A DNA stretch of 35,743 bases from an uncultured Verrucomicrobiota bacterium (GCA_937872095.1 CALMNW010000060.1:1-35743); one strand, 5' to 3'. Numbered from the stretch's first letter, positions 15,925-23,978 are shown. Notes: generated from the letters alone by a model not told the origin. Translations and numbers: made by a program.

Positions 15925-16995
15925 ATGGCGGCATTGCTTCTCTATTTGATCGGCGCCCGGTCCGCGGGCAAAACGGCGGTCTTCGACGCGTTGATCCAGA
16001 CGCCGGAGGGGCCGCATTTCGCGACCCGGGGCGGGCATCGGCTCGGGACGGTCAAGGTGCCCGACGCGCGTCTGGCCGCGCTGCGGGACATTTTCCAGCC
16101 CAAGAAATACATTCCGGCGGAAGTCACCTTCGTGGACGTGGCGCTGCCGACGGGCGGCGAGGGCAGCGGTTTCAGCCAGCTCAACGCGTTCCTGGGCGAG
16201 GCGGACGCCTTCGCGCTGGTGGTGCAGGCGTTCGGCGACGTGGACGGCGCGGGCAAGCCACTCGATCCCGTCGGCCAACTCGAATCCGTTTTGCTGGATT
16301 TGGCGATGGCGGATCTGGAAAAAATCGAGCGCCGCATCGAGAAGATCGAGCAGGAAGTCAAGCGGGGGCTGAAACAGAGCCTGCCCGAGCTAGCCGTGCA
16401 GCAGAAGTGCAAAGCCGCCATCGACGCCGGACAGTCGCTGCGCGACCTCGAACTGACGCCGGACGAGCAGAAGTTCGTCGCCAGTTTCTGTTTCCTGTCG
16501 CAGAAGCGCGTGCTGGCGATCGCGAACGTGGGCGACGGCGATCCGGCCGGCGAACAATGCGCCGCCCTCCGCGCCGCCTGCGCGGAGAAAGGCATCGACC
16601 TGCTGGCGTTTTGCGCGCCGCTGGAGGCGGAAATCGCCATTTTGCCGCCCGCCGATCAGGCCAGTTTTTTGAAGGATTACGGCCTGACCGAGCCGGCGCG
16701 CACCCGCCTGATCCAGACGGCGTACCGCACCTTGAACCTGATCAGCTTCTTCACCGTGGGCGAAGACGAAGTGCGCGCCTGGACGATCCGCCGCGGCGAC
16801 AACGCCGTGACGGCGGCCGGCAAGATCCACACGGATCTGGCGCGCGGCTTCATCCGGGCGGAAACGGTGACGTCCGAAATCCTGATCGAGAAGAAGACCC
16901 ATGCCGCCTGCCGCGAGGCGGGCTTGTTGCGGCTCGAAGGCAAAAACTACGTCGTCCAGGACGGCGACGTGATCGAAATCCGCGCCAACGCCTGA
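15925..16995 (+). CDS. YchF/OLA1-like protein with degenerate nucleotide motifs
   Basis: A 356-residue protein aligned along its length with YchF, an ATPase/GTPase of the Obg group that contacts ribosomes. The C-terminal TGS domain is near-canonical: FFTVGEDEVRAWTIRRGDNAVTAAGKIHTDLARGFIRAE (about 275-313) and LEGKNYVVQDGDVIEIRAN at the end. The G domain is altered: the P-loop is GARSAGKT (10-17, lysine kept), the switch I TIEPN motif is missing, DIAGLV (G3) reads DVALPTGGEG, and the NxxE specificity motif reads NVGD (201-204). The start ATG is preceded by GAGGA at 4-nt spacing, shortly after tRNA-Ser. It is probably a paralogue of a standard YchF elsewhere, with altered or lost hydrolysis. 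Confidence 0.85.
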   Translation: MAALLLYLIGARSAGKTAVFDALIQTPEGPHFATRGGHRLGTVKVPDARLAALRDIFQPKKYIPAEVTFVDVALPTGGEGSGFSQLNAFLGEADAFALVVQAFGDVDGAGKPLDPVGQLESVLLDLAMADLEKIERRIEKIEQEVKRGLKQSLPELAVQQKCKAAIDAGQSLRDLELTPDEQKFVASFCFLSQKRVLAIANVGDGDPAGEQCAALRAACAEKGIDLLAFCAPLEAEIAILPPADQASFLKDYGLTEPARTRLIQTAYRTLNLISFFTVGEDEVRAWTIRRGDNAVTAAGKIHTDLARGFIRAETVTSEILIEKKTHAACREAGLLRLEGKNYVVQDGDVIEIRANA

Positions 16996-17039
16996 GCCGG
17001 CGCGCATCGCGCGGCCACGGAACGGGCCGGGGGGAGAGC

Positions 17040-18206
17040 CTACTTGAAGCAGAGGCGGGAGATGAGCTCGTTGAAGTCTTCTTCGCCGCTGAGCAACTCG
17101 ATTTCGACGCGGAGGAAGTAGACGGGGACGTCGCGCCGCTCGAGGAGGGGCAGGCGGACGGCGTCTTTCTCGGTGGTGACGATGGCCTCGGCGCCGCGGT
17201 CGCGGGCTTCGTTGATGGCGTCGAGGATTTCCTGCTGGGTATAGCGATGGTGGTCGGCGAAGCGCTTGCGGTGCACGAGCTCGCCGCCGAGGCGCTCGAT
17301 GGTTTCCTCGAAGCCGCGCGGGGCGGCGATGCCGGACAAGGCCGCGACCTTGCGCCCGCCGAAATGGTCCAGCGGCTTGCGCTCGCCCGTGAAGACGTTC
17401 TGGAAATGGCGCGGGGTGTGGCGGCATTCGGCGATTTCCGCCTGGTCGTTCAGGGCGTGGATCTGCTGGCGCAATTCGGGGGAGCCGTCGCCGGGGGACT
17501 TGGTGATGAAAATGAACGTGGCGCGGCTGAGGTGCCGGACGGATTCGCGCAGCAGGCCTCGGGGCAGGACGAAGCCGTTGTCGAAGGGATTGGTGCGGTC
17601 GACCAGCACGATGTCCACCCGGTGCTTGAGGCGCAGATATTGGAAGCCGTCGTCGAGGATGAGGGTGTCGCAACCGAGCTTCTGGATGGCGTAGCGGCCG
17701 GATTTGACGCGGTCCTTGTCCACGAGCACGCAGACGTTGGGGAGATTGGTGGCGAGCATGTAGGGTTCGTCGCCGCCCATTTCGGAATCGAGCAGCAGCC
17801 GGTCGCCGTCGGAAACGACGCGGGGCGGTTCCTGCGCCGGGGTCTTGAACGTCAGCAGATTGACGAGCTTCTCGGAAATGGGCGTTTCGGCCTTTTTGTA
17901 ACCGCGGCTGAGAATGGCGACTTTGCGGCCGTTCCGCTGGAGGGCGCGGGCGAACACTTCCACGACGGGCGTCTTGCCGGTGCCGCCGACGGTGAGGTTG
18001 CCGATGCTGATGACCTGGCAGCCGAGCGTCTTGGAACGGATGATGCGGTGCTCGAACAGCGCCAGGCGCATGTTCATGATGAAGCTGTAGAGGCGGGAGA
18101 GGCACTTGAGGACGAAGCGCAGCAGATTCGGCCCAAGGCCATGCAGGCGGTCGGAAACGACCGCCAGAATGTAGATTTCCCATCGTTCTCGGGAAGACCG
18201 GGCCAT
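17040..18206 (-). CDS. lpxK: Tetraacyldisaccharide 4'-kinase
   Basis: A 388-residue inner-membrane-associated kinase that phosphorylates the 4' position of the lipid A disaccharide precursor. Evidence: the unusual P-loop [13 protein letters not shown] (68-80), AILSRGYKK (97-105), [20 protein letters not shown], and [10 protein letters not shown] (184-193), all LpxK signatures, with [15 protein letters not shown] further on. It shows that the cell makes lipid A, so it is diderm. I chose ATG 18206 because an excellent promoter ends six bases upstream; the earlier in-frame TTG at 18242 is that promoter's -35 box. It has no Shine-Dalgarno sequence. It is convergent with the YchF-like gene. Confidence 0.94.
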   Translation of the reverse strand: MARSSRERWEIYILAVVSDRLHGLGPNLLRFVLKCLSRLYSFIMNMRLALFEHRIIRSKTLGCQVISIGNLTVGGTGKTPVVEVFARALQRNGRKVAILSRGYKKAETPISEKLVNLLTFKTPAQEPPRVVSDGDRLLLDSEMGGDEPYMLATNLPNVCVLVDKDRVKSGRYAIQKLGCDTLILDDGFQYLRLKHRVDIVLVDRTNPFDNGFVLPRGLLRESVRHLSRATFIFITKSPGDGSPELRQQIHALNDQAEIAECRHTPRHFQNVFTGERKPLDHFGGRKVAALSGIAAPRGFEETIERLGGELVHRKRFADHHRYTQQEILDAINEARDRGAEAIVTTEKDAVRLPLLERRDVPVYFLRVEIELLSGEEDFNELISRLCFK

Positions 18207-18212
18207 GCGCGC

Positions 18213-18242
18213 ACTATGGCGGGAGGGAGGCGTCCGGGTCAA
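18213..18242 (-). promoter_or_regulatory. Promoter of lpxK, probably giving a leaderless transcript
   Basis: On the reverse strand: TTGACC (18242-18237), an 18-nt spacer and CATAGT (18218-18213). The ATG at 18206 begins six bases after the -10 box, so the predicted transcription start falls on or next to the start codon. Confidence 0.6.
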
Positions 18243-18276
18243 GCGCCGGAAACGGGCGGAAAAGAGGCCGTCCGGG

Positions 18277-18305
18277 TTGCGGAACTAGGCCGTTGGCGGT
18301 AGGCT
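18277..18305 (+). promoter_or_regulatory. Candidate promoter for the glutathione-peroxidase-family gene
   Basis: TTGCGG (18277-18282), a 17-nt spacer and TAGGCT (18300-18305), 25 nt before the ATG and just upstream of a good GGAGG. The -10 box is a weak match. Confidence 0.4.
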
Positions 18306-18330
18306 AGACCGTTGAACGGAGGACGAACGG

Positions 18331-18903
18331 ATGAACAAATGGTTGGCGATCGGATTGGCGACGGGATGGCTGGCGGTGAGCGCGGCCGCCCAGGAGGGCG
18401 CGGGCGTGAAGAGCATCTACGATTTCACGATGAAGGACATCGACGGCCAGGAGGTCAGCTTGGCCGATTTCCGCGGCAAGGTCCTGCTGGTGGTCAACGT
18501 CGCCAGCAAATGCGGATTCACCGGGCAGTACGCCGGGCTGGAAAAGCTCTACCAGACCTACGCGGACCGCGGGCTCGTCGTGCTGGGTTTCCCGGCGAAC
18601 AATTTTCTCGGCCAGGAACCGGGCACGGAAGCCGAAATCAAGAATTTCTGCACGCTGACCTACGGCGTGACCTTCCCGATGTTTTCCAAGATCTCGGTCA
18701 AGGGCAAGACGATCCATCCGCTCTACGTCTTCCTGACGGCGAAGGAAACCGATCCGGAATTCGCCGGCGGGATCACCTGGAACTTCAATAAATTCCTGAT
18801 TGGGCGCGATGGGAAGATCCTCGGCCGGTTCGGCAGCCGCACCGCGCCCGAAGATTCCGATCTCGTCGCGGCCGTCGAACGGGCCCTCCAGGCGCCGGAA
18901 TGA
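18331..18903 (+). CDS. Exported glutathione-peroxidase-family thiol peroxidase
   Basis: A 190-residue protein with a signal peptide (1-20, ending AAA), so probably periplasmic. The thioredoxin-fold GPx domain has peroxidatic Cys61 (NVASKCGFTGQY), Gln95 (FLGQEPG) and Trp150-Asn151 (ITWNFNKFLIGRDG), the catalytic tetrad. Cys107 in NFCTLTYGVTFP sits where thioredoxin-dependent members keep their resolving Cys, so it is likely a two-Cys thioredoxin-type enzyme reducing hydrogen or lipid peroxides rather than a true glutathione enzyme. GGAGG lies upstream of the ATG. It is a single gene, divergent from lpxK. Confidence 0.93.
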   Translation: MNKWLAIGLATGWLAVSAAAQEGAGVKSIYDFTMKDIDGQEVSLADFRGKVLLVVNVASKCGFTGQYAGLEKLYQTYADRGLVVLGFPANNFLGQEPGTEAEIKNFCTLTYGVTFPMFSKISVKGKTIHPLYVFLTAKETDPEFAGGITWNFNKFLIGRDGKILGRFGSRTAPEDSDLVAAVERALQAPE

Positions 18904-18922
18904 AAAGAGCCCGGCGCGGGGC

Positions 18923-18950
18923 TTGACGGGCGCGCGCGGGGTGGTATGTT
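18923..18950 (+). promoter_or_regulatory. Promoter of the TPP-riboswitch thiamin salvage operon
   Basis: TTGACG (18923-18928), a 16-nt spacer and TATGTT (18945-18950). The predicted start near 18957 lies just before the riboswitch aptamer. Confidence 0.7.
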
Positions 18951-18973
18951 CTCCCGCGACAACTGAATTTGGT

Positions 18974-19066
18974 CGCTAGGGGTGTCCTCGATCGAGAGGG
19001 CTGAGAGTTCCCGTAACCCGGGATAACCCTTGGAACCTGTTGGATCATTCCAACGCAGGGACAGCG
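18974..19066 (+). ncRNA. TPP (thi-box) riboswitch aptamer
   Basis: The conserved thi-box blocks are all present in order: AGGGGTG (18978-18984), CTGAGA (19001-19006), ACCCTTGGAACCTG (19026-19039), then the variable arm and ACGCAGGGA (19053-19061). A P1 closing helix can form between CGCT (18974-18977) and AGCG (19063-19066). The aptamer binds thiamin pyrophosphate. Together with the downstream terminator it should shut off cytX-thiM-thiE when TPP is plentiful. Confidence 0.95.
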
Positions 19067-19083
19067 GATCGATTGCGATGAAG

Positions 19084-19119
19084 CCGTGGTTTCTCCGATG
19101 GAACCGCGGTTTTCGTTTT
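19084..19119 (+). terminator. Riboswitch expression-platform terminator
   Basis: A 10-bp stem with two G-U pairs (19084-19093 with 19100-19109), a 6-nt loop and TTTTCGTTTT. It lies between the TPP aptamer and the cytX ribosome-binding site, which indicates transcription termination control. Confidence 0.8.
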
Positions 19120-19160
19120 CCGCGGCAGGCTCCCCGGCGTCTGCAACCGAGGAGCGCGCC

Positions 19161-20423
19161 ATGTCGATGAACGGACCCGTGGAAAACCAGGAACGGAATC
19201 TGAAGGAGTGGGATTTCTTCCTCCTGTGGGCGGGGGCGGCGATTTCCCTGTCGGAAATCTGGGCGGGGGGCCTGCTGGTCTCGTTCGGCTTGCTGGCGGG
19301 GCTGGGGATCATCCTGCTGGGCCACGTGGTGGGCAACACGCCGATGGCGCTGGGCGGGCTCATCGGCAGCCGGCACGGCGTGCCGGCCATCGTCGGCACG
19401 CGCGGAGCGCTGGGGAATCGCGGCTCGATCCTGCCGGCCATCCTGAACGTCGTGCAGCTCGTCGGCTGGACCGCCGTCATGCTGTGGATCGGCGGACAGA
19501 CCGCGGCGGGACTCGCGGGCGGAGAAGAAAGTGGCCGCGGATGGATCGTCGCGTTGGGCGTCCTGACGACGCTGTGGGCGCTGGCGGGCAGCCGCGCCTG
19601 GAAAACGCTCCAGAAAATCGGCGTCGTCCTGCTGCTGCTGCTGTCGGTGGCGATGACGGCGCTGGCGCTGAAAACGTACGGCTGGCGCGAGCTGTGGGCG
19701 GCGCCGGCCGCGCCTTCGATGCCGTTCATGCTGGCGCTCGATCTCGTCATCGCCATGCCGATTTCGTGGATGCCGCTGGTCTCGGACTACACGCGCTACG
19801 CCGCGACGCCCGGCCGCGGCCTCCGCGGCACGTGGACCGGCTATTTCCTCGTCAGCTCGTGGATGTTCGCGGCGGGCCTGGTCGCGGCCATCGCCACGGG
19901 ATCGGATGCGCCGGAAGCGATGCTGATCCAGCTGATGGGCGAGCACCGGCTCCTGATGCCGGCGGTGGGGATCGTGCTGCTGTCCACGCTGACGACGACG
20001 TTCCTCGACATCTATTCCAACGCGGTTTCGGCGCAGAGCCTGTTTCCGAAGATCGGCGCGCGGCCGCTGGTGGCCTTGGCCGGAATCGCCGGCACGGCGA
20101 TCGCGCTGTTTTTCGACGCGACGAAGTACGAAGGGTTCCTGCTCTTCATCGGCGCGGCGTTCTGCCCGCTGTTCGGCGTAGTGCTGGCGGACTACTTCAT
20201 CCTGAAGCGCGGCCGCTACGAGGCGGCAGACTTGTTTCGCCGCGGGCGCTACTGGTACGCCGGGGGCGTGAACCTTCGGGCCATGGCCGCGTGGGCGGCC
20301 GGATTCGGCGTGTATCAATGGTGTACGAAGAGCGGTTTCGCGGGCGGTTCGTCGATCCCGTCCCTGCTGGCCGCCGCCGCGCTGTATTTGGTCGTTTCCT
20401 TTGGAAAGAAAGGCAAAGCATGA
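19161..20423 (+). CDS. cytX: Hydroxymethylpyrimidine/thiamin-precursor permease, NCS1 family
   Basis: A 420-residue inner-membrane transporter with about twelve hydrophobic segments. NCS1/CodB-type features: LKEWDFFLLWAGAAISLSEIWAGG at the N-terminus, GNTPMALGGLIGSRHGVPAIVGTR, and PLVSDYTRYA around residue 210. Membership of the CytX subgroup (uptake of the HMP moiety) is inferred from the TPP riboswitch directly upstream and thiM-thiE downstream. The start is ATG 19161 with CGAGGAG at 6-nt spacing; upstream in-frame residues would run through the terminator. The stop overlaps the thiM ATG by 4 nt. Confidence 0.9.
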   Translation: MSMNGPVENQERNLKEWDFFLLWAGAAISLSEIWAGGLLVSFGLLAGLGIILLGHVVGNTPMALGGLIGSRHGVPAIVGTRGALGNRGSILPAILNVVQLVGWTAVMLWIGGQTAAGLAGGEESGRGWIVALGVLTTLWALAGSRAWKTLQKIGVVLLLLLSVAMTALALKTYGWRELWAAPAAPSMPFMLALDLVIAMPISWMPLVSDYTRYAATPGRGLRGTWTGYFLVSSWMFAAGLVAAIATGSDAPEAMLIQLMGEHRLLMPAVGIVLLSTLTTTFLDIYSNAVSAQSLFPKIGARPLVALAGIAGTAIALFFDATKYEGFLLFIGAAFCPLFGVVLADYFILKRGRYEAADLFRRGRYWYAGGVNLRAMAAWAAGFGVYQWCTKSGFAGGSSIPSLLAAAALYLVVSFGKKGKA

Positions 20424-21235
20424 AATCGGAATCCAATCTGGCCGCGCAGGCGGCCGAGAACCTGAAGAAAATCCGCGAAACCAAGCCGCTGGTCCACAAC
20501 GTCACCAACTTCGTGGTGATGAACTTCACGGCGAACGTTCTGCTCGCGGCCGGGGCGTCGCCGGTGATGGCGCACGCGGAAAACGAAGTCGAGGAAATGG
20601 TCTCGTTCGCCAAGGCGCTCGTGCTGAACATCGGGACGCTGGACGACGCCTGGATTGCCTCGATGGTCAAAGCGGGCAAGCAGGCGACGGCGCTGGGCGT
20701 GCCGATCATTCTCGATCCGGTAGGGGCCGGGGCGACGAAACTGCGCACGGAAGCGGCAAAGCGCATCCTGGCCGAAACGCGCGTGGCCCTCGTGCGCGGC
20801 AACGCGTCGGAAATCCTCGCGCTGGGCGGCGGCGCGGCCAAGACGAAAGGCGTGGATGCCGCCGATTCCGTGGACGCGGCGGCCGAACGGGCGACGGGAC
20901 TGGCGCGGGAATTGGGCGTGCCGGTGGCGATCACGGGGCCGGTGGATTTCATCACGGACGGCCGGCGCGTCCTGCGCGTCGCCAACGGCCATCCGCTGAT
21001 GGGCTGCGTGACGGGCACGGGCTGCGGAGCCACGGCGATCATCGGCGCGTTCGCGGGCGTGGATTCCGACCCTGTATCGGCGGCGGCGACGGCGCTGGCC
21101 TATTACGGCCTCGCCGGCGAATACGCGGCGGACGGGGCGGCGGGGCCGGGCTCGTTCATGATCCGTTTTCTGGACGCGTTGCACGCGTTGACCTCGGAAG
21201 AAATCCTGCACGGCGCCAAAATCCGCGAGGGCTGA
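20420..21235 (+). CDS. thiM: Hydroxyethylthiazole kinase
   Basis: A 271-residue ribokinase-fold enzyme phosphorylating the thiazole alcohol for thiamin salvage. Family motifs: PLVHNVTNFVVMNFTANVLLAAGASPVMAHA near the N-terminus, LNIGTLD, IILDPVGAGAT, LVRGNASEILAL, and MGCVTGTGCGATAIIGAF, which carries the ATP anion hole and catalytic Cys. The ATGA overlap with cytX shows translational coupling under the TPP riboswitch. Confidence 0.96.
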   Translation: MKSESNLAAQAAENLKKIRETKPLVHNVTNFVVMNFTANVLLAAGASPVMAHAENEVEEMVSFAKALVLNIGTLDDAWIASMVKAGKQATALGVPIILDPVGAGATKLRTEAAKRILAETRVALVRGNASEILALGGGAAKTKGVDAADSVDAAAERATGLARELGVPVAITGPVDFITDGRRVLRVANGHPLMGCVTGTGCGATAIIGAFAGVDSDPVSAAATALAYYGLAGEYAADGAAGPGSFMIRFLDALHALTSEEILHGAKIREG

Positions 21236-21236
21236 A

Positions 21237-21875
21237 ATGGGCGCGCTCGACTATTCCCTCTATCTGGTGACCGACCGCCCGCTGTCGCGCGGGCGCCCAT
21301 CGGCCGAAATCGTCCGGGAAGCGGTCGCCGGCGGCGCAACCTGCGTCCAGTTGCGCGAGAAAAGCGGTGACACGCGTGAATTCCTGGAAGAAGCCCGCGC
21401 GTTGCGCGCGGCGACGCGGGAACTGGGCGTGCCGCTGATCGTCAACGACCGGGTGGACGTCGCGCTGGCGGTCGAAGCCGACGGCGTCCATCTGGGCCAG
21501 CGCGACATGCCGATCGCCGATGCGCGGCGGATCGGGCCGCCCGGATGGATCGTCGGCGTTTCGGCGGAATCGGTGGCGGATGCGATCCGGGCGGAACGGG
21601 AAGGCGCGGATTACGTCGGCGTCAGTCCCGTCTTCGCCACGCCGACGAAGACGGACACGGCTTCGCCGCTGGGACTGGAAGGTCTGCGGGCGATCCGCGC
21701 GGCGACGAAGCTTCCGCTGGTGGCGATCGGCGGCATCCAGGCGGGGAACGCCCGGGAGGTGATCCGAGCCGGCGCGGACGGGCTGGCCGTAGTGTCGGCG
21801 ATCGTGTCGGCCGATTCCCCGCGGCAGGCCGCGGCGCAGCTGAAGCGGGAAATCGCTGCGGCCCGGGAATTATGA
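21237..21875 (+). CDS. thiE: Thiamin-phosphate synthase
   Basis: A 212-residue TIM-barrel enzyme joining HMP-PP and thiazole-phosphate to give thiamin phosphate. Motifs: LYLVTDR (8-14), CVQLREKSGDTREFLEEA, PLIVNDRVDVALAVEADGVHLGQRD, GADYVGVSPVFATPTKTD, and LVAIGGIQAGNAREVIRAGADGLAVVSAI. It starts one base after the thiM stop. Its last codons and stop lie inside the first of two tandem AT-rich palindromes, which is odd for a gene otherwise above 65 percent GC. Confidence 0.96.
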   Translation: MGALDYSLYLVTDRPLSRGRPSAEIVREAVAGGATCVQLREKSGDTREFLEEARALRAATRELGVPLIVNDRVDVALAVEADGVHLGQRDMPIADARRIGPPGWIVGVSAESVADAIRAEREGADYVGVSPVFATPTKTDTASPLGLEGLRAIRAATKLPLVAIGGIQAGNAREVIRAGADGLAVVSAIVSADSPRQAAAQLKREIAAAREL

Positions 21876-21914
21876 TATTTATAAATAACATATATGATAT
21901 TTATAAATATCATA
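21871..21914 (+). repeat. Two tandem 22-bp AT-rich palindromes between thiE and thiD
   Basis: Copy 2 (21893-21914) is a perfect 22-bp palindrome with half-site TATGATATTTA. Copy 1 (21871-21892) is the same with one changed pair (right arm TAAATAACATA). They abut with no spacer, are almost purely A/T in a GC-rich context, overlap the thiE stop, and end 28 nt before the thiD start. This is consistent with a double operator for a dimeric repressor controlling thiD-pnuC-kinase; the regulator is unknown. Confidence 0.88.
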
Positions 21915-21942
21915 AATGGACGGACGAGAGCGGAGGCGGAAG

Positions 21943-22755
21943 ATGGCGATGAAAACCTATCGGCGCGTATTGACGATCGCGGGTTCGGACAGCGGCGGCG
22001 GGGCCGGCATCCAGGCCGACCTGAAGACCTTCGCGGCCAACGGTTGCTACGGAATGAGCGTGATCACGGCGTTGACCGCCCAGAACACGCAAGGCGTGAC
22101 CGGCATCCATCCCGTGCCGGTCGATTTCGTGGCGCGGCAACTCGACGCGGTGTTCTCCGACATCGGCGCGGATGCGGTGAAGATCGGCATGCTGTTTTCG
22201 CCGGAATTGATCGAGACGGTGGCGCGCAAGCTCGGGGAGTACCGGATTTCGCGCATTGTGCTGGATCCGGTCATGGTAGCGCAGAGCGGCGACAAGCTGC
22301 TGCAGGATGACGCCGTGGAGGCGTTGAAGACCCATCTGATCCCGCTGGCCGAGATTCTCACGCCGAACGTGCCCGAAACCGAGGTTTTGCTGGGCCGGAA
22401 GATGTCGGCGGCGGATGGGCTGGCCGGCGCGGCCGCGGAATTGACACGCCTGGGATGCCGGAACGTGCTGGTGAAGGGCGGGCATCTGGACGGGGAAACC
22501 AGCGACGACTGCCTCTATCTGGGCGACGGGGCGCGCATCGTGACGCTGCCGGGCGCGCGCGTGGCGACGCGCAACAACCACGGAACGGGCTGCACGCTGT
22601 CGTCGGCGATCGCGGCGTTCATCGCCGGTGGCGACGACGTGGAAACGGCGGTTCGGCGCGCGAAGGAATACATCGCGGGAGCCATCCGCGCGGGCGCAGA
22701 GTACCGCATCGGGCACGGCCACGGTCCCGTGCATCATTTCTGGAAATTCTGGTAG
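21943..22755 (+). CDS. thiD: Hydroxymethylpyrimidine/phosphomethylpyrimidine kinase
   Basis: A 270-residue ribokinase-fold enzyme making HMP-PP in two phosphorylations. Motifs: VLTIAGSDSGGGAGIQADLKTF, ANGCYGMSVITALTAQNTQGV, VKIGMLFSPELIE, VLDPVMVAQSGDKLL, LTPNVPETEVLLG and NNHGTGCTLSSAIAAFIA (ATP site). ATG 21943 is chosen because GGAGG is 6 nt upstream; ATG 21916, nearer the palindromes, has no ribosome-binding site. It supplies the second substrate for ThiE. It is separated from the riboswitch operon by the palindromes, so it may be regulated independently. Confidence 0.96.
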   Translation: MAMKTYRRVLTIAGSDSGGGAGIQADLKTFAANGCYGMSVITALTAQNTQGVTGIHPVPVDFVARQLDAVFSDIGADAVKIGMLFSPELIETVARKLGEYRISRIVLDPVMVAQSGDKLLQDDAVEALKTHLIPLAEILTPNVPETEVLLGRKMSAADGLAGAAAELTRLGCRNVLVKGGHLDGETSDDCLYLGDGARIVTLPGARVATRNNHGTGCTLSSAIAAFIAGGDDVETAVRRAKEYIAGAIRAGAEYRIGHGHGPVHHFWKFW

Positions 22756-22800
22756 CGCGAAGCGGAATCCGCGCGCGCCAATTGAAAAGGAACATGTGGA

Positions 22801-23457
22801 ATGAACGGTTGGTTTGATCCGACGACGATCGAGTGGCGCTTGCTGCTGGGATCGACGCCTTTGGAGGTGTTTGCGACGGTATGCTCGGTTGTGGGCGTAT
22901 TTCTCATCGCGCGCCAGAATATCTGGGGCTGGCCGCTGGGGTTGATCTGGGCGGGCGTTTCGGCCTATCTGGCGTTTGCCAAGTGGCAATTGGTTTCCGA
23001 CGGCATCCTCTACGTCAGCTACGTTCCCATCCAGTTATACTGCTGGGCGGTCTGGGTCCGGCGCGGCGGTCCGTCGGCGCCGACGCCGTTCGTGCCCAAC
23101 TGGCAGTCGCGGCGGCGACAGCTGGCGCTGGTTGCGGCCGCCGTCGGGACCATTCTGATCTGGGGGCTGGGGATTTCCGCGTTGGCCGAACGCGTGGCGT
23201 GGATTCCGGCGCCGGCTCTGCTCTGGCGCGACTCCACCACCACCGTGCTCAACTACTACTCCCAGTTTTTGCAAGCCCGGAAGCACATGGAAAACTGGGT
23301 GGGGTGGTTGATCGTGAACGTGCTGGGCATCCACATCTATTGGGTCAAGGATGCGCCGATCTATTCCCTGCAATATGCGTTCTTCCTGGGGTTGGGCCTG
23401 TACGGTTGGTTCCAGTGGTCCAAGTCCCTGCGCGCCGCGGAGCCGACCGCCCAGTGA
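22801..23457 (+). CDS. pnuC: PnuC-family vitamin-precursor transporter
   Basis: A 218-residue inner-membrane protein with about seven hydrophobic helices. PnuC signatures: NIWGWPLGLIWAGVSAYLAF, VPIQLYCWAVWVRRGG and YYSQFLQARKHMENWVGWLIVNV. The family takes up nicotinamide riboside (PnuC), thiamin (PnuT) or other vitamers by facilitated diffusion, trapped by phosphorylation. Neighbours point both ways: thiD lies upstream, but a NadR-type kinase overlaps its stop by 4 nt, which favours nicotinamide riboside. AAGGA precedes the ATG. The substrate assignment is inference. Confidence 0.88.
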   Translation: MNGWFDPTTIEWRLLLGSTPLEVFATVCSVVGVFLIARQNIWGWPLGLIWAGVSAYLAFAKWQLVSDGILYVSYVPIQLYCWAVWVRRGGPSAPTPFVPNWQSRRRQLALVAAAVGTILIWGLGISALAERVAWIPAPALLWRDSTTTVLNYYSQFLQARKHMENWVGWLIVNVLGIHIYWVKDAPIYSLQYAFFLGLGLYGWFQWSKSLRAAEPTAQ

Positions 23458-23978
23458 CGACGCGCCGACGGGTGGTGCTGACAGGGCCCGAGTCCACGGG
23501 AAAAAGCCGGCTGGCGGCGCATCTCGCCCGGCGCTACGGCGTGCCCTGCGCCTCGGAATATGCCCGCATCTATCTGGAAGCGAATGGCCCGAAGTACGAT
23601 TTCGCCCTGCTGCGCCAGCTGGCGGGCGACCATCTGGCCCATCAGGCGCGGTGCGTGCCGCGGACGGCGCCCCTGGGCATTCTGGACACCGACCTGATCA
23701 ACTACAAAATCTGGTGCGAAGTCGTCTATGGCCGCTGCCATCCGGAAATCCTGGAGGCGCTCGACCGCGAAACCGGCCACGTCTATCTGCTGTGCGCGGC
23801 CGACGTGCCCTGGACTCCGGACCCCCTGCGCGAAAATCCCCACGACCGGCCGGCGCTGTTCGATCGGCACCGCCGCGAAATCGAACGGCTGGGCCGGCCG
23901 TTTCGTTTGGTGGAAGGGCCGGGCCGGGCGCGTTATCGCAACGCCGAGGCCGCGTTCGAAGCGCTGGTGGCCGGCTGA
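23454..23978 (+). CDS. NadR-type P-loop kinase (probable nicotinamide riboside kinase)
   Basis: A 174-residue protein starting at GTG 23454, overlapping the pnuC stop by 4 nt (GTGA). VVLTGPESTGKSRLAAHLA holds the Walker A loop GPESTGKS (11-18); SEYARIYLE matches the second block of NadR kinase domains, and LGILDTDLINYKIWCEVVYG the Walker B-like block. It corresponds to the ribosylnicotinamide kinase domain of NadR alone, without the adenylyltransferase or HTH parts. Coupled to PnuC it would trap imported nicotinamide riboside as NMN. Its last 46 nt overlap the convergent ATPase gene. Confidence 0.82.
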   Translation: MTTRRRVVLTGPESTGKSRLAAHLARRYGVPCASEYARIYLEANGPKYDFALLRQLAGDHLAHQARCVPRTAPLGILDTDLINYKIWCEVVYGRCHPEILEALDRETGHVYLLCAADVPWTPDPLRENPHDRPALFDRHRREIERLGRPFRLVEGPGRARYRNAEAAFEALVAG

